A DNA stretch of 64,000 bases, taken from assembly GCF_034387475.1 (NCBI RefSeq), contig NZ_JAXCIL010000001.1, forward strand, positions 992,001-1,056,000. Direction: 5' to 3'. Position 1 is the first letter of the stretch; each line of letters opens with the position of its first letter. The stretch comes from Pseudomonas sp. Teo4 (GTDB lineage Bacteria > Pseudomonadota > Gammaproteobacteria > Pseudomonadales > Pseudomonadaceae). Shown here piece by piece: positions 62,683 through 64,000 of this stretch. Made by a program: the position numbers and the translations under genes. The notes under the pieces were generated by a model, which worked only from the letters and a program-made list of their open reading frames with translations, ran no database searches and was not told where the DNA came from.

Positions 62683-63918
62683 ATGAACAGCAACGAATCC
62701 GTCATTGGCCTGATAAAGCAACGCAAACCTCGGCATGTTTTGCCTCGTCAGCTATATCTCGATCCAGAGGTTTATCGTCAGGATCTTGAACATATTTGGC
62801 ATAAAGATTGGGTCTTTGCTGGGCACACCTTCGAAATTCCAAAGACTGGACAGTATTTCACCCTGCAGATTGGTGATTACCCGGTTGCCGTTGTGCGTGG
62901 CAAGGATGGCGAGGTTCGAGCCTTCCACAATGCCTGCCGTCACCGTGGCGCGAAGGTCTGTGAGCACTCCAGTGGCAAAGTCGCCAAGCTGGTGTGCCCG
63001 TACCACAAGTGGACGTTCGAACTCGATGGCAACCTGATCTACGCGGGTAACATGGGCGCCGATTTCGACCGTTCAAACTACGGCTTGAAGCCCGTTCACG
63101 TCGAGATCGTACACACCTACATCTACGTCTGCGTGGCCGAGAAGGCTCCAGATTTTTCCAGTTTCCGCGCTGCCGTCAGCCCGTTCATCGCGCCGCATTT
63201 CCTGGAAAACTGCAAGGTCGCCTTCGAGTCGAACCTCATCGAAAAAGGCAACTGGAAGCTGGTCTTCGAGAACAACCGCGAGTGCTACCACTGCGATGGT
63301 ACCCACCCGGAGCTGCTCAACTCGTTCGTGGAAAACCTGTCCGTTGCCGGCGTGGGGGGGGATGATGATCCAGAGCTGGTTGCTCACTGGAATCGCTGTG
63401 AAGCAGCAGGCATGCCGAGCCGCTTGAACATGGACCCGCTGGGTCGCTTCCGTATGACCCGTATTCCGCTTTCCGCTGGTGCGGTCAGCTACACCATGGA
63501 CGGTAAGCCTGCCGTTGCCGGTCGACTGGATAAAAGCGGTGAGCCGGACATTGGCGCTCTGTTGTACTTCAACTACCCCTCTACCTGGAACCACTTTCTG
63601 GGCGACCATGCACTGAGCTTCCGAGTGCTGCCCATCGGGCCAGGCGAAACGCTCGTGACCACCAAGTGGCTTGTGCCTGAATCTGCGGTGGAAGGTGTGG
63701 ACTATGACCTTGATCGTCTCACCAAGGTGTGGCTGGCCACCAACGATCAGGATCGTCGTTTGGTCGAAGGCACGCACGCCGGCGTTTCCTCGCCTGCCTA
63801 TGAGCCTGGGCCGTTCTCGGAGAACGCCGAAAATGGTGTGTGCCAGTTTGATGACTGGTATTGCGAGACCATGCTGGAGCGCTTGAGTGGCCGGCCTTCC
63901 TTGAAGTCCGTCGGCTAA
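62683..63918 (+). CDS. Rieske-type oxygenase of the GbcA/stachydrine/carnitine group
   Basis: The 411-residue oxygenase subunit has a Rieske 2Fe-2S site: Cys85-x-His87 (NACRHRG) and Cys105-x2-His108 (VCPYHKW). The mononuclear iron site is NNRECYHCDGTHPELL with His203 and His208. The bridging residue is Glu200, not the Asp of aromatic-ring dioxygenases; Glu is the mark of GbcA, Stc2 and CntA, which oxidise or demethylate quaternary amines. The N-terminus (RHVLPRQLYLDPEVYRQDLE) also fits. A GGAGG ribosome-binding site precedes the ATG. No reductase gene is in the window. Confidence 0.88.
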   Translation: MNSNESVIGLIKQRKPRHVLPRQLYLDPEVYRQDLEHIWHKDWVFAGHTFEIPKTGQYFTLQIGDYPVAVVRGKDGEVRAFHNACRHRGAKVCEHSSGKVAKLVCPYHKWTFELDGNLIYAGNMGADFDRSNYGLKPVHVEIVHTYIYVCVAEKAPDFSSFRAAVSPFIAPHFLENCKVAFESNLIEKGNWKLVFENNRECYHCDGTHPELLNSFVENLSVAGVGGDDDPELVAHWNRCEAAGMPSRLNMDPLGRFRMTRIPLSAGAVSYTMDGKPAVAGRLDKSGEPDIGALLYFNYPSTWNHFLGDHALSFRVLPIGPGETLVTTKWLVPESAVEGVDYDLDRLTKVWLATNDQDRRLVEGTHAGVSSPAYEPGPFSENAENGVCQFDDWYCETMLERLSGRPSLKSVG

Positions 63919-63948
63919 GTCCGCTCGCCGACCCTGGTAGGGTGGCCC

Positions 63949-63980
63949 AAAGCCCCATGTGATGAACATGGGGCTTTTTT
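63949..63980 (+). terminator. Rho-independent terminator after the Rieske gene
   Basis: Arms AAAGCCCCATG and CATGGGGCTTT with a 7-base loop, followed by further T residues, lie about 30 bases past the stop codon. The oxygenase transcript probably ends here, so any reductase would be transcribed separately. Confidence 0.9.
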
Positions 63981-64000
63981 GTGTGCGCTGTCGCGAACTG

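Overview
The window looks like the chromosome of a fluorescent Pseudomonas, most likely of the P. putida group. It is GC-rich. Several gene blocks sit in the order known from Pseudomonas: idh/icd-cspD-clpSA-infA-bpt-aat-ftsK-lolA-rarA-crcB-serS-cysG-tus, cysI-DUF934 and metH. It encodes a periplasmic cis/trans fatty-acid isomerase, and paired REP palindromes fill many gaps. No rRNA, tRNA, CRISPR array, prophage or replication origin was recognised.

Bases 1-20,000 are core housekeeping. Two unrelated NADP isocitrate dehydrogenases are divergently encoded. They are followed by an N-degron proteolysis block (ClpS adaptor, ClpA unfoldase, two aminoacyl-tRNA-protein transferases, with infA between), a cell-division, envelope and recombination block (ftsK, lolA, rarA, crcB), serS, cysG and the tusDCBE sulfur relay. 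Bases 20,000-31,000 hold an MlaA-type lipoprotein, a two-component system, an MFS exporter, an aldo/keto reductase and a very large dermonecrotic-toxin-like leucine-rich-repeat protein without a C-terminal ligase domain. Bases 31,000-47,400 return to metabolism: sulfite reductase, cobalamin-dependent methionine synthase, Cti, NfuA, a SCO/PCuAC copper-delivery pair and an azlCD operon with an AraC regulator.

From 47,500 the content is more accessory. There is an SGNH-like protein and a small unit with a YqcI/YcgG-family protein (relatives are heme N-hydroxylases), a LysE exporter and a LysR regulator. Next comes a roughly 0.7 kb inverted-repeat element with hexanucleotide repeats at both ends, split by a complete IS481-family insertion sequence with a 6-bp target duplication, and then polB.

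The last 8 kb (55.7-64 kb) is the most interesting part. It holds an MFS transporter, an M24-fold enzyme that closely resembles the DMSP lyase DddP, a DapA-family lyase/aldolase, a GATase1-like AraC regulator, a LysR regulator and a Rieske oxygenase with the glutamate-bridge signature of quaternary-ammonium oxygenases. I infer a catabolic island for a betaine- or sulfonium-type compound. The substrate cannot be read from the sequence.
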